Virus record (IMG/VR): IMGVR_UViG_3300025325_000055
Coordinates: 1-41,844 of that record
Length of the DNA stretch: 41,844 bases
Strand: one strand, 5' to 3'
From: a virus
The notes below the pieces were generated by a model. The model made no database searches. It saw only the letters and a list, made by a program, of their open reading frames with translations, and was not told the origin of the DNA. Of this stretch, positions 24,680 to 32,392 are shown one piece after another. The stretch's first letter is position 1; each line of letters opens with the position of its first letter. The translations under genes and the position numbers were made by a program.

Positions 24680-24725
24680 CACAAAATCCAAGAGGGGAGA
24701 CTGCCCCGCAACAGCCTCCCCCCTC
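24680..24725 (-). terminator. Rho-independent terminator after the major capsid gene
   Basis: On the minus strand a GAGGGG arm plus AGGCTG (with a two-base bulge between) pairs with CAGTCT and CCCCTC around a loop of about eight bases, and TTGGATTTTGTGT follows. The stem has about twelve pairs, the strongest terminator-like hairpin I found in the window. Confidence 0.65.
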
Positions 24726-24747
24726 GTACACCCCCCTAGAAGGACTA

Positions 24748-27714
24748 CTAGAGGCTAGAGAATGTGGCTCCGACCAACCCCCTGTGGTCAATTGGGTTCG
24801 CGCCCCAGAAGTGGCGGACCTTGTACGTGATGCGGTCGTTGGTGAACATCGCCCCGACCAGCTCCGTGCTCTGGTCCTGTGCGAAGATCTCGGGCTCCTC
24901 GCGGCCGTTCAGGAAGCCGACCTCGATCATCGGGATCTCGGTAGGACCTGCGGCCAGAACCCAGATGTTCTTCGGTGCTTGGGTGTCACCACCAGCGTTA
25001 CCACGATCGGCTGCTGTCTCCCAGTACGGGATGATGAGCAGCTCGAACATGCCACGGTGGATGTTCACCTCATGGCTTCCTGCGCCCACCTTCGTCTCGG
25101 AATTGAGCAGCGCGAGCCCCATGGCCCTGTTCGTCGGAGCGACGACCAGAGTCTTCGGAGAGCTCATGATGAAGCTGTGTGCGACAGCTCCAGAGTACGG
25201 CGCCGAAGCGCTGACCGCTGCCTGCTGGATCTGGAAGCGCATGAAGGCATCGGACAGGTTGGCATCGTTAAGGGCCACGATCGCGGACAGGATGCTGTGC
25301 GTGTCGGTCACGATGTTGCCCGGGGAGCGAGCAGCTGCCACATCGAACAGCCTGTCAGCGCCACCGCTGGTCAGGTAGGTGGACTCGGCAGGGTTGTCGA
25401 TGAGGAAGTCGAACACCGTGATGTAGATGGTACCGGCAGCCGCACGACCCAGCTTCTGGGGAAGCGCACGGAACTTGCCGATGTCATCGTTGATGATCAT
25501 CTCCAGGGTCAGGCTGGCCTGGCCGTGTGCCTTGACCGGCTGGTAGATGGCCTCCTCTTCCGGCAGCGCTGCACCGGTGAGGTCGGCGTAGGTGATGTCT
25601 TGGTTGGACGCACCCACACCACTCTCACGCTTCAGCAGGTAGAACTCGCCGAGGCGCTCCCTCTTCTGCTCACGCAGGTCGGAGGTAGGCGCCACAGTTG
25701 CGATCTTGCGCCAGTCCTGGAGCATCGGGTAGCGGTACTCTATGAGAGCCCGGCGCGTGATGCTATCGCCGAGGATCTTGCCGAAGTCGGAGGTCTTCAT
25801 CGCCGTGGCCTCTACGACCCGATCCAAGCCGCGGTTGGACACGCCGGAGTCGTAGCGCCCAGCGGACTCGAGGACTTCGTATCCGGTCAGGTCGAAGACG
25901 TGCGATCCAGTGATGACGCAGAAGGCTTCCTTCAGCGAGCGGAAGGCCTTGACGCCATCGACGTCCTCGCCCGCCAGAAGCCCGTCCATGGCCTTGACGT
26001 AGCGATCCTGTGGGGCGTCTGCCGCAGCAGCCCACGGAACTGTGGAAGGTGGCTGGGCCACCATCACGGCCGCCAGAGCAGCCTGCTGTGCGGTCACCTC
26101 TTCCTCGAGAGCGACTCGCTCGAAGATCTTGCCAGCCCAGCGGGCACGGATCATGTTCGCGATCGGCTCTGGGAGGCGACTCGCAGACAGGATCTCGTCC
26201 AGAGCGCGTGCGGACTGCTCGACAGCCCGCTCCTCTTGGATAGTTCGGAGAGACTCAGTGAGTTGCTGGATGCTCTCCGCAGAGGCAGCCTCAACTACTG
26301 GTGCCGGATCAGCAGCCGGTGCCGGACTTGGGTCCGGTGGCGCCGGTGCCGGGTCGGGAGCAGGTGCTGGGTCAGGTACTGGATCCGCTACCGGATCCGG
26401 GCTTGGGTCCCCTGCCGAGCTCGCGGCCGCCTCGCCGCCTGGTGCGAAGTGCGAGGCAAGAGCTTCTCTCACCTCAGGGCGCTCCGCGACAGCAGCTATG
26501 AACTCTTCAGGGGAAGCATTTTCTAGAGACATTAGAGCTTCCACCTCCTTGGTGTTTTTGTCCGAGGCGACCACTCGGTCTATTGAGCCGCCGGCGCTAG
26601 CCTCGGTGATAGCGTCAACGGAGTGGACCCTAACTAATTCGGAGATCTCTCGTACAAGGACGCCATCGATATACTTCGGCGAGTGCCGAGCACTCACGTT
26701 AACCGACAGCTGTACGAGATCCGGCTTGCCACGTGTGTGTGCTTCACGGACTATATCCGCTACTGGACCCTCAAGAAGGTGCATCTTGCCCTTCAGAGAG
26801 CCCCCACCCATCCCGTTCGGTACCCAGTAGACACCTTCGTACCAACCTACAATGTCCCTGACGGATCGCTCCGGTCGCTCTGCCATCTCCGTCTTGGTCG
26901 GGTGGTCGGCAAAGGCCCTGACCCCCTCGAACATCCTGGTGTTGCGCTCCAGCGTGTCCGGGCGCCAGTAGTAGCGGTTCTTGCTGCTACCGGACTGGAT
27001 AATGGTTGCCAAGTAGACGTTGGGCTCGGAGGGGAAGGCCTCTTCGATGATACCCATCGCCTCGGAGACAAAGGTGACTCCCTCGTCTGTCTCAACAGGA
27101 GCAGACTCATCTACGTGCTCATAAGGACAAGTGCCGTCCTCACATTCTCCGTGTCGATGATCCTCGGCTATACCCCCACGAGCAGCCTCGTGAGTCTTAC
27201 CTTGGCTCATCATCCCACGCAGGTGATTGCGAATCTGCGTGGCTTTGGCAGAGGAGATCTTGCCGCCACCCTTGAGCTTGATCTGATTCACCCGGGAGAG
27301 GGCCGACAGAAGATGCGGCATATCCACCTTGCCCTTGGCATCCTTGTAGGGCAGGTGTCGAAGACTACGTGGAGTTGTCTTTCCGTCCTTGTCCTTCTTG
27401 CCGCCGGGCTCGACAAAGGCAAAGCAGCTGTCAGGAAGGTTGTTGATCTCCTCGGCGCTCCACTCTGCCTCGACGATTACATCCGAAGAGCCGGTGCCAT
27501 TCCCATTGCTAGAGCTAATTGTCCCGATTGCAGATTGAAGGAGATCCGTTGCCTCTTCGGTCTTGCCCTCCTTGACAGCGATGAAGGCACTGCCAATGAT
27601 CTTCAGCGCCTCCTCCTCAACATCTTGGTTCAGAGCATCGGTAAGAAGCGCAGAAGCATAGTCGGTGTCGCCACTTCTTAGGCTGGTCAGAACGGACTCT
27701 AGTACGTCGCGCAT
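24748..27714 (-). CDS. Fused prohead protease, scaffold and major capsid protein
   Basis: This 988-residue polyprotein begins at ATG 27714 behind GGAGA. Residues 1-70 are helical. Residues 92-168 match the DUF6582-like pattern (SLRHLPYKDAKGKVD, LSALSRVNQIKL, AKATQIRNHLRGM). About 230-385 is a serine protease of the prohead type (FADHPTKTEMAERPERSV with candidate His271, and LVQLSVNVSA with candidate Ser337). About 435-475 is a Pro-Asp-Ala linker, 478-555 a coiled-coil scaffold, and about 560-988 a capsid domain resembling Mu gpT/HK97-fold proteins (RYPMLQDWRKIATV, then GQASLTLEMIINDDIGKF quoted as LTLEMIINDDIGKF). Self-cleavage should release the capsid subunit. The third catalytic residue is not identified. 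Confidence 0.8.
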   Translation of the reverse strand: MRDVLESVLTSLRSGDTDYASALLTDALNQDVEEEALKIIGSAFIAVKEGKTEEATDLLQSAIGTISSSNGNGTGSSDVIVEAEWSAEEINNLPDSCFAFVEPGGKKDKDGKTTPRSLRHLPYKDAKGKVDMPHLLSALSRVNQIKLKGGGKISSAKATQIRNHLRGMMSQGKTHEAARGGIAEDHRHGECEDGTCPYEHVDESAPVETDEGVTFVSEAMGIIEEAFPSEPNVYLATIIQSGSSKNRYYWRPDTLERNTRMFEGVRAFADHPTKTEMAERPERSVRDIVGWYEGVYWVPNGMGGGSLKGKMHLLEGPVADIVREAHTRGKPDLVQLSVNVSARHSPKYIDGVLVREISELVRVHSVDAITEASAGGSIDRVVASDKNTKEVEALMSLENASPEEFIAAVAERPEVREALASHFAPGGEAAASSAGDPSPDPVADPVPDPAPAPDPAPAPPDPSPAPAADPAPVVEAASAESIQQLTESLRTIQEERAVEQSARALDEILSASRLPEPIANMIRARWAGKIFERVALEEEVTAQQAALAAVMVAQPPSTVPWAAAADAPQDRYVKAMDGLLAGEDVDGVKAFRSLKEAFCVITGSHVFDLTGYEVLESAGRYDSGVSNRGLDRVVEATAMKTSDFGKILGDSITRRALIEYRYPMLQDWRKIATVAPTSDLREQKRERLGEFYLLKRESGVGASNQDITYADLTGAALPEEEAIYQPVKAHGQASLTLEMIINDDIGKFRALPQKLGRAAAGTIYITVFDFLIDNPAESTYLTSGGADRLFDVAAARSPGNIVTDTHSILSAIVALNDANLSDAFMRFQIQQAAVSASAPYSGAVAHSFIMSSPKTLVVAPTNRAMGLALLNSETKVGAGSHEVNIHRGMFELLIIPYWETAADRGNAGGDTQAPKNIWVLAAGPTEIPMIEVGFLNGREEPEIFAQDQSTELVGAMFTNDRITYKVRHFWGANPIDHRGLVGATFSSL

Positions 27715-27718
27715 GTCA

Positions 27719-27744
27719 CTATCTCCGAATACCCTCAGAGATAG
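27719..27744 (-). promoter_or_regulatory. Hairpin covering the ribosome site of the capsid gene
   Basis: On the minus strand CTATCTCTGAG and TTCGGAGATAG can form an 11-pair stem, two of them G-T pairs, closed by the tetraloop GGTA. The GGAGA Shine-Dalgarno sequence of the protease-capsid gene is inside the downstream arm, and the ATG is four bases beyond the stem. No T tract follows, so this is not a standard terminator. It could limit or time translation of the capsid polyprotein. Confidence 0.55.
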
Positions 27745-27775
27745 CGTAAGGGGTCAACTACGAAGGACGCAAAAT

Positions 27776-28741
27776 TTACTGCTTGCGCAGAGTGCGTAGG
27801 AGGCCTGTATGGGTCATGGAGCGGGACAGAGTACGGCCGGTTCTACGGTCTACCGCGTACCACTCGCTGCCCCTGCGGACAATGACTTCCCTTGTGTCGG
27901 CGCCGGAGAGCGGGACAACTAAGAAAGGAAACTTGGCGCTCTTCATGATCTCTGCCAACGTGGCCGGTCCAACCGCCAGCCGCGCCTCCATGTCTTCTAT
28001 CCCGACCCTCTCCTCAGTCTGTCCTATCCTCTCCACCAGCAGCTTCTCATCAGAGCTCGCCAAGACAATGCTGTCGATGGTGATAGGAACCGGATCCAGC
28101 CGGCTCACTGGACTAGCAGCTTCGGGATCAAGATAGGCCAAGGTCATGTGCGGGGTGAACCCATGCTCTTTGGAGATAGGGAAGCCGGCGAGCTCCAGAT
28201 CCTCCACTAGGGACTGGCGAAACTCTTCTAGGCGAGGAGCATCGACAGAGGCGTAGAGCACATCCTTGCCATCACTAGTAGGACTTCCCGTAAAGCGGCC
28301 AATGCCGCCAACAGTGCCCTCAAGGGGTCCCCCGTCTTGGCAGGCTCTGCGCATGCAGTCTCCCACCTGTTCCCGATCCAGAGCTTCTGCATCAGGGAAG
28401 AAACCCAAGGTGAGATGGAGCTCCTCAGGCGCTTCTCCCCCCTCAACAGCCAGTTGCTTGGCAACATCCTCAGGTGGGTACCAAGCGATCATCGCTCCCT
28501 TGCCATTGTAGGCTTCCTTGGTCCCAGAGGCAGCCTCGAAGCTACCACCGTGCTCTTTACAGTGGCTACGGGCTGCAGCCTCGGACCAAGAGTCAGTGGG
28601 ATAGCGATAGGCTTGGATCTTGGAGCCTCCCTTGCCAAAACCATAGATTCGATGCGGCCGCGTCTTGTTGCTTCGAGCGAAGCGCTGAAACGACGAGGGA
28701 TCCTCGAGTCTACATGCGTGCTCGTTGGGCATAGGAGACAT
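27776..28741 (-). CDS. Two-histidine phosphoesterase-domain protein in the head module
   Basis: This 321-residue protein has three parts. Residues about 28-72 form a short basic domain (RIYGFGKGGSKIQAYRY, SWSEAAARSHCKEHGGSF) that I know from the ends of phage head proteins. Residues about 82-245 are a 2H phosphoesterase/LigT-like domain with both HxTx motifs, HLTL at 109-112 and HMTL at 198-201, spaced normally. The third part (about 250-321) is small and basic. 2H enzymes cut or ligate 2'-5' linked RNA or cyclic nucleotides, and some phages use them against host defence (Acb1). The substrate here is unknown, and packaging inside the head is possible. Confidence 0.75.
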   Translation of the reverse strand: MSPMPNEHACRLEDPSSFQRFARSNKTRPHRIYGFGKGGSKIQAYRYPTDSWSEAAARSHCKEHGGSFEAASGTKEAYNGKGAMIAWYPPEDVAKQLAVEGGEAPEELHLTLGFFPDAEALDREQVGDCMRRACQDGGPLEGTVGGIGRFTGSPTSDGKDVLYASVDAPRLEEFRQSLVEDLELAGFPISKEHGFTPHMTLAYLDPEAASPVSRLDPVPITIDSIVLASSDEKLLVERIGQTEERVGIEDMEARLAVGPATLAEIMKSAKFPFLVVPLSGADTREVIVRRGSEWYAVDRRTGRTLSRSMTHTGLLRTLRKQ

Positions 28742-28782
28742 CGCACTACCAGCTTAGCCAGCACCCCAACATACTGGCAACT

Positions 28783-30102
28783 TTACTGCCGTCGGCCGCG
28801 GCGTATCGGTGTAGGCTCTGGCCCCTGTCCGGGCTGCCAGAGCTTGACTGGAGCAGCCTCCACGCCAAGGCCCTTGGCCAGCTCCTGCAGAAAGGATCTC
28901 CAGTAGGTAGTGATTACAGCGCGGACGTCGAACTTGGTGCCGAACTTGACAGCATCGATAGACAGACGCCTAGCCTTCTTCTCGTCGTGGAGCTCGTCGT
29001 AGGCCGTACACAGAGCATCAAGAAGTCCGGGCTGGTGGGTGACATGACCACAACTTTCGCAGGCCGAGTCCGAGCCCAACGGGTTGGCGAGGTACCACTG
29101 GGTATTCGTTGGCACAGCCACAGGTGCCAAGGGCGGTACTAGCCAGCCTACACCGACGTTCTCCGTCTGGGCCGTAGCCGCGTTGGCCACCACGGGAATG
29201 CCAGATGCTTGGGCCTCAATCAGAGGAACGTTGAATCCCTCGCCGGCGGACGGTGCAAAGTAGACATCCATCGCGTTGTAGGCCATCGCCATCTGTTGAT
29301 CAGAGATCCCCATCCTATCCATGTACGGATCCAGCACGATAACGTACTTGGCAAAATCGAGACCGTACATATCGCAGAGGGCGAAGACGTCAGCTGATTC
29401 GGGACCAACGTAGGGAAGAGCGTGCAGATACAGCCTAGCATCGGGGTGGATCTTAACAAACTCAGAGAAGGCTTTGATCGCCTCTGGGAAGCCCTTCCTT
29501 ACCACGGGGGAGTTCTGGGTGTTGGCTGCTACCATACCCACCAAGAAGCACTCCTCTGGGAAGCCAATCATCTTCTTGAACTGCTTCTTGTTCCCCAGCG
29601 GTCGGTAGATGGAGGTGTCTATACAGTGGGGGATGTAGGTGATGGGAATCTGGGGCAGCCTCTCCTCCATCGTCTTCTTCCCAAACTGGGACATGGCGAT
29701 GATCTGGTGGGCATTGACGAGGCGGGCTTGGGTCTGCCGGGAGAGTGGGTAGCCATCAATGGGCACGATAGGCACCCACTTGAAGTTACCACCGCCATTG
29801 GCAGAGGCGAATACCTGAGGCATTGGCCAAACATCCATCAGGCTGATGCAGACGTCGAATCCCATAGCTCTCATGTGAGCCGCGATCAGAGCATCTGATC
29901 CCTTCTCCACACCAAAGCCAGAGATGTGATCGACACCGTTGAAGTTGATTGTTCCCCACTCAAACCCGCCACTGCAAGCAACAGCTATACGCTCAACCTC
30001 GGGTAGTTGTTGGAGAGCCTTGACAGTGTAGTTCGTCTGCCGGCCGTAGCCAGACGCTCTCCACATGGGCGCCGCAGACAGCCAGAGTACCTTGAGTCCC
30101 AT
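28783..30102 (-). CDS. GT4-like glycosyltransferase
   Basis: I start at ATG 30102, which shares a base with the TGA of the preceding gene and follows GAGGTGG. The 439-residue protein has a GT-B fold pattern: an N-terminal half with SAAPMWRASGYGRQTNY (a glycine-rich acceptor loop) and IIAMSQFGKKTMEE, and a C-terminal half with FYMD-like regions and SAGEGFNVPLIEAQASGIPVVA (quoted as GEGFNVPLIEAQASGIPV), the nucleotide-sugar binding motif of GT4 enzymes, including the E-x7-E pair. A CxxC pair (CESCGH) sits in a late insertion. It is the last gene of the sugar cassette and probably adds a hexose-type sugar to a growing chain. Confidence 0.8.
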   Translation of the reverse strand: MGLKVLWLSAAPMWRASGYGRQTNYTVKALQQLPEVERIAVACSGGFEWGTINFNGVDHISGFGVEKGSDALIAAHMRAMGFDVCISLMDVWPMPQVFASANGGGNFKWVPIVPIDGYPLSRQTQARLVNAHQIIAMSQFGKKTMEERLPQIPITYIPHCIDTSIYRPLGNKKQFKKMIGFPEECFLVGMVAANTQNSPVVRKGFPEAIKAFSEFVKIHPDARLYLHALPYVGPESADVFALCDMYGLDFAKYVIVLDPYMDRMGISDQQMAMAYNAMDVYFAPSAGEGFNVPLIEAQASGIPVVANAATAQTENVGVGWLVPPLAPVAVPTNTQWYLANPLGSDSACESCGHVTHQPGLLDALCTAYDELHDEKKARRLSIDAVKFGTKFDVRAVITTYWRSFLQELAKGLGVEAAPVKLWQPGQGPEPTPIRRGRRQ

Positions 30103-31664
30103 CACACCACCTCTACGATCTTGTCACAGATATAGTCGACGTCGGGGATGTCCATACGGGTAGACATTGGCAGAAGAAGACCATTGTAGTGCCAAGCAGC
30201 CGCATTAGGAAGCTCCCGCTCGTCACCTTGACCAAACTGCCAGTTGAGAGGAGGCCACACCGGCCGAGTTTCGACACCGGCCATAGCTAGAGCATCCTCT
30301 ACTCTACCTCGGGAGGCTGAATCAGGGAAACGCACCAAGGCAAGGCTGGCAGAGCCATTGTCTATCTTTTGCACGACAGCTGTGTTCCACAGACGCTGCC
30401 GGTAGCGCTCCCAGATCCGCTCTCTCTTGAGTACCCTATCCGCGAGGCTGTCCAGCTGGCTGAGACCCATAGCTGCTTGGACATCTGTCATTCGCCCGTT
30501 CAGACCGGCCGTGAAGGCCCAGTAACGTTGATGCGCAACAGACTCTCCATGCTGGCGCAGGCTCTGCACCAAAGAGACGAGACTCTCCGGACCAATAACA
30601 GCCCCACCCTCGATCGTGGTAATGGTCTTGGCTGCATGGAAAGAGAGGGCAGCACGCAAGGACCCTCCCTTATCTTCTGGGCGAAGACAAAGATCTACCG
30701 CCTGAGCAGCATCCTCCCAAACAAATCTACCGCTTTCGTAGTGCTTCTGAAGCCAGCCCCGATCAACATGGGCACCACCAATATGAACGGCTAGCAGACC
30801 AGCATCCTCGTAGCGAGTAAGCAGGAAGTCAGCCTGCTCCCTGTCCATCAGGGCAGTGTCCAGATCCACATCGACATAGAGCGGCTCCAGCCCAAGGAAG
30901 AGAAGTGGCGCCGCGGTAGCTGCGAAGCTCAGCGCAGGGAGCACCACGCGCTTGCATCCTTGCATCTTGGCTACCTGTGCCATGAGGAGGAGGGCCATCG
31001 TCCCAGAGGAAACGCAGACTGCTCGGTTCTCAAACATGTGCTGGAGCCTATCCTCCAGCTCTCTCACCTTGCGACCTTGGGTGAGCCAACCAGAGGAGAG
31101 AACCTTGATGCCCGCCGCCGTGCCCTCACCCCAGTCTGGCTCGCACCACGCTATGTGCTTGCTAGGGCTGTCCTCCTCACGCAGGAAGCAAGACATCGAG
31201 AGAACATCCCGGTACTCTCCTACAGAAGTGATCTCCTCGTCCGTGAATACCCCCTCAACGGTAAACCCCAGCTTATCGTAGAGAGCAATGGCAGCATGGT
31301 TCTCACTGTGAACCGAGAGCCAAATCTTGTGCAGACTGAGAGAGCGGGCATGCTCCATCATCCTCCGGCACAGATCCTCTGCCCAGCCTTGCCGACGCGA
31401 GTTGGGACGCACGGCAACACCCAGCCTGGCTACGTGCTTCTTCGTCTCCCCGGGGAAGTACGTGAGGTGACCGAAAGCAAGAACACTGCGGTGGTCGTCG
31501 GTGAGCAGAAAGCAATCGCCAGGCCCTCCCCCGAGACGATCGTCCTCAAGGAAGGAGAAATGTTCTCGGTCCACAGCAGAGAGACTGTTTCTGAACTCCT
31601 TGAGCTGGGACAGCCACTGATGCCTGCAAACGGAGAAAGAGCAGACAGTTATCTCGGGTGCCAC
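30102..31664 (-). CDS. Fusion of GNAT acetyltransferase and DegT-type sugar aminotransferase
   Basis: This 520-residue protein starts at GTG 31664 behind GGAGGTGA. Residues 1-165 are a GNAT N-acetyltransferase (LGVAVRPNSRRQGWAEDL is the acetyl-CoA loop; NHAAIALYDKLGFTVEGV the following helix-strand). Residues about 185-520 are a PLP-dependent DegT/DnrJ/EryC1/StrS aminotransferase: SSGWLTQGRKVRELE opening, CVSSGTMALLL, VWEDAAQAVD with Asp318, and SFHAAKTITTIEGG with the PLP lysine at 346. The KTITTxEGG motif resembles perosamine synthetases. One polypeptide could therefore aminate a 4-keto sugar and acylate the new amine. It overlaps the genes on both sides. Confidence 0.85.
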   Translation of the reverse strand: MAPEITVCSFSVCRHQWLSQLKEFRNSLSAVDREHFSFLEDDRLGGGPGDCFLLTDDHRSVLAFGHLTYFPGETKKHVARLGVAVRPNSRRQGWAEDLCRRMMEHARSLSLHKIWLSVHSENHAAIALYDKLGFTVEGVFTDEEITSVGEYRDVLSMSCFLREEDSPSKHIAWCEPDWGEGTAAGIKVLSSGWLTQGRKVRELEDRLQHMFENRAVCVSSGTMALLLMAQVAKMQGCKRVVLPALSFAATAAPLLFLGLEPLYVDVDLDTALMDREQADFLLTRYEDAGLLAVHIGGAHVDRGWLQKHYESGRFVWEDAAQAVDLCLRPEDKGGSLRAALSFHAAKTITTIEGGAVIGPESLVSLVQSLRQHGESVAHQRYWAFTAGLNGRMTDVQAAMGLSQLDSLADRVLKRERIWERYRQRLWNTAVVQKIDNGSASLALVRFPDSASRGRVEDALAMAGVETRPVWPPLNWQFGQGDERELPNAAAWHYNGLLLPMSTRMDIPDVDYICDKIVEVV

Positions 31665-32392
31665 ACTATCACCTCCGGATCTACCCAGATCATATGGCCG
31701 CGGGCGGTAGCCATCTTACACAAGCCCACGATCGCCTCGTCTGATGTGAACCTGACACCTTCCCGAAGCGTGGCTGCTGGTATGAGCAGACAAGTGCCGG
31801 CAGAGTCTACTTCGAAGGGATTATCGAGGGAGACGCAGGGGTGATAGGGAGGCTCCCAGTTGAAGCAGCCAGGACCATACGTGCCGCCCTGCCTGTTGAC
31901 TTGCTCATACCCTTGGCGGAAGGCCCAGACATCGTAGAAGGTATCTGAGTCATGGACGAGAACGAGCGGGGCAGTGATGTCGCCATCTGAGAATATATCC
32001 TTGGTCTCCAGAAGATTCTGCAGGAGCTCAGATCCCCAGATCAGGTCAGACTCCAGCCAGAGGAAGTAGTCGCATGGTCCGTCGAGAAGCGCCATGTTGA
32101 TAGCCCTGTTCGCTACCACCGAGACCCGGGCCAGCCTCTCCGGTGTGATCTCCGCATAGCCAGAGGGGGCACGGGGAGCATCGAACTTGGCTACCTCCAC
32201 ATACGGCAACTCCGCAGCCATCTGCTGGAGACGCTGGAAGGTGTCATCGTCGCTGTTGCCCTCAACTAGACAGAAGCGCAGGTACTCGGCAGGGTAGTCT
32301 AGAGCCTTGGCCTGCTCGTAGTAGCGCCACAAGTCTCCACGCTTGGATGAGTTCCAGAACATGCTGCCGATGCAGACAGTGGGTGGTCTCAA
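31649..32392 (-). CDS. GT2/Anp1-like (GT-A fold) glycosyltransferase
   Basis: The frame starts at TTG 32392, which overlaps the previous TGA and is preceded by GGGAGGT at good spacing. The 247-residue protein begins with a strand-helix pattern (VCIGSMFWNSSKR, LRFCLVEGNSDDDTF) and carries LWLESDLIW near residue 112. This acidic turn takes the place of the DxD metal site in GT-A enzymes of the Anp1/GT62 or GT2 type. A region with HPCVSLDNPFEVDSAGTCLL follows, then a final IWVDPEVIVWHPR. It probably transfers one sugar in the cassette; donor and acceptor cannot be read from sequence. Confidence 0.7.
   Translation of the reverse strand: MRPPTVCIGSMFWNSSKRGDLWRYYEQAKALDYPAEYLRFCLVEGNSDDDTFQRLQQMAAELPYVEVAKFDAPRAPSGYAEITPERLARVSVVANRAINMALLDGPCDYFLWLESDLIWGSELLQNLLETKDIFSDGDITAPLVLVHDSDTFYDVWAFRQGYEQVNRQGGTYGPGCFNWEPPYHPCVSLDNPFEVDSAGTCLLIPAATLREGVRFTSDEAIVGLCKMATARGHMIWVDPEVIVWHPR

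Noticed and set aside
26340-26410. Repetitive GGATCC/CCGGT-like DNA that could be a simple repeat element
   Set aside because: It codes the Pro-Asp-Ala linker of the protease-capsid fusion and is explained by that amino-acid repeat.
26390-27681. Long plus-strand frames opposite the protease-capsid gene
   Set aside because: They are antisense shadows caused by codon bias in the real gene; the minus-strand frame has clear domain motifs throughout.
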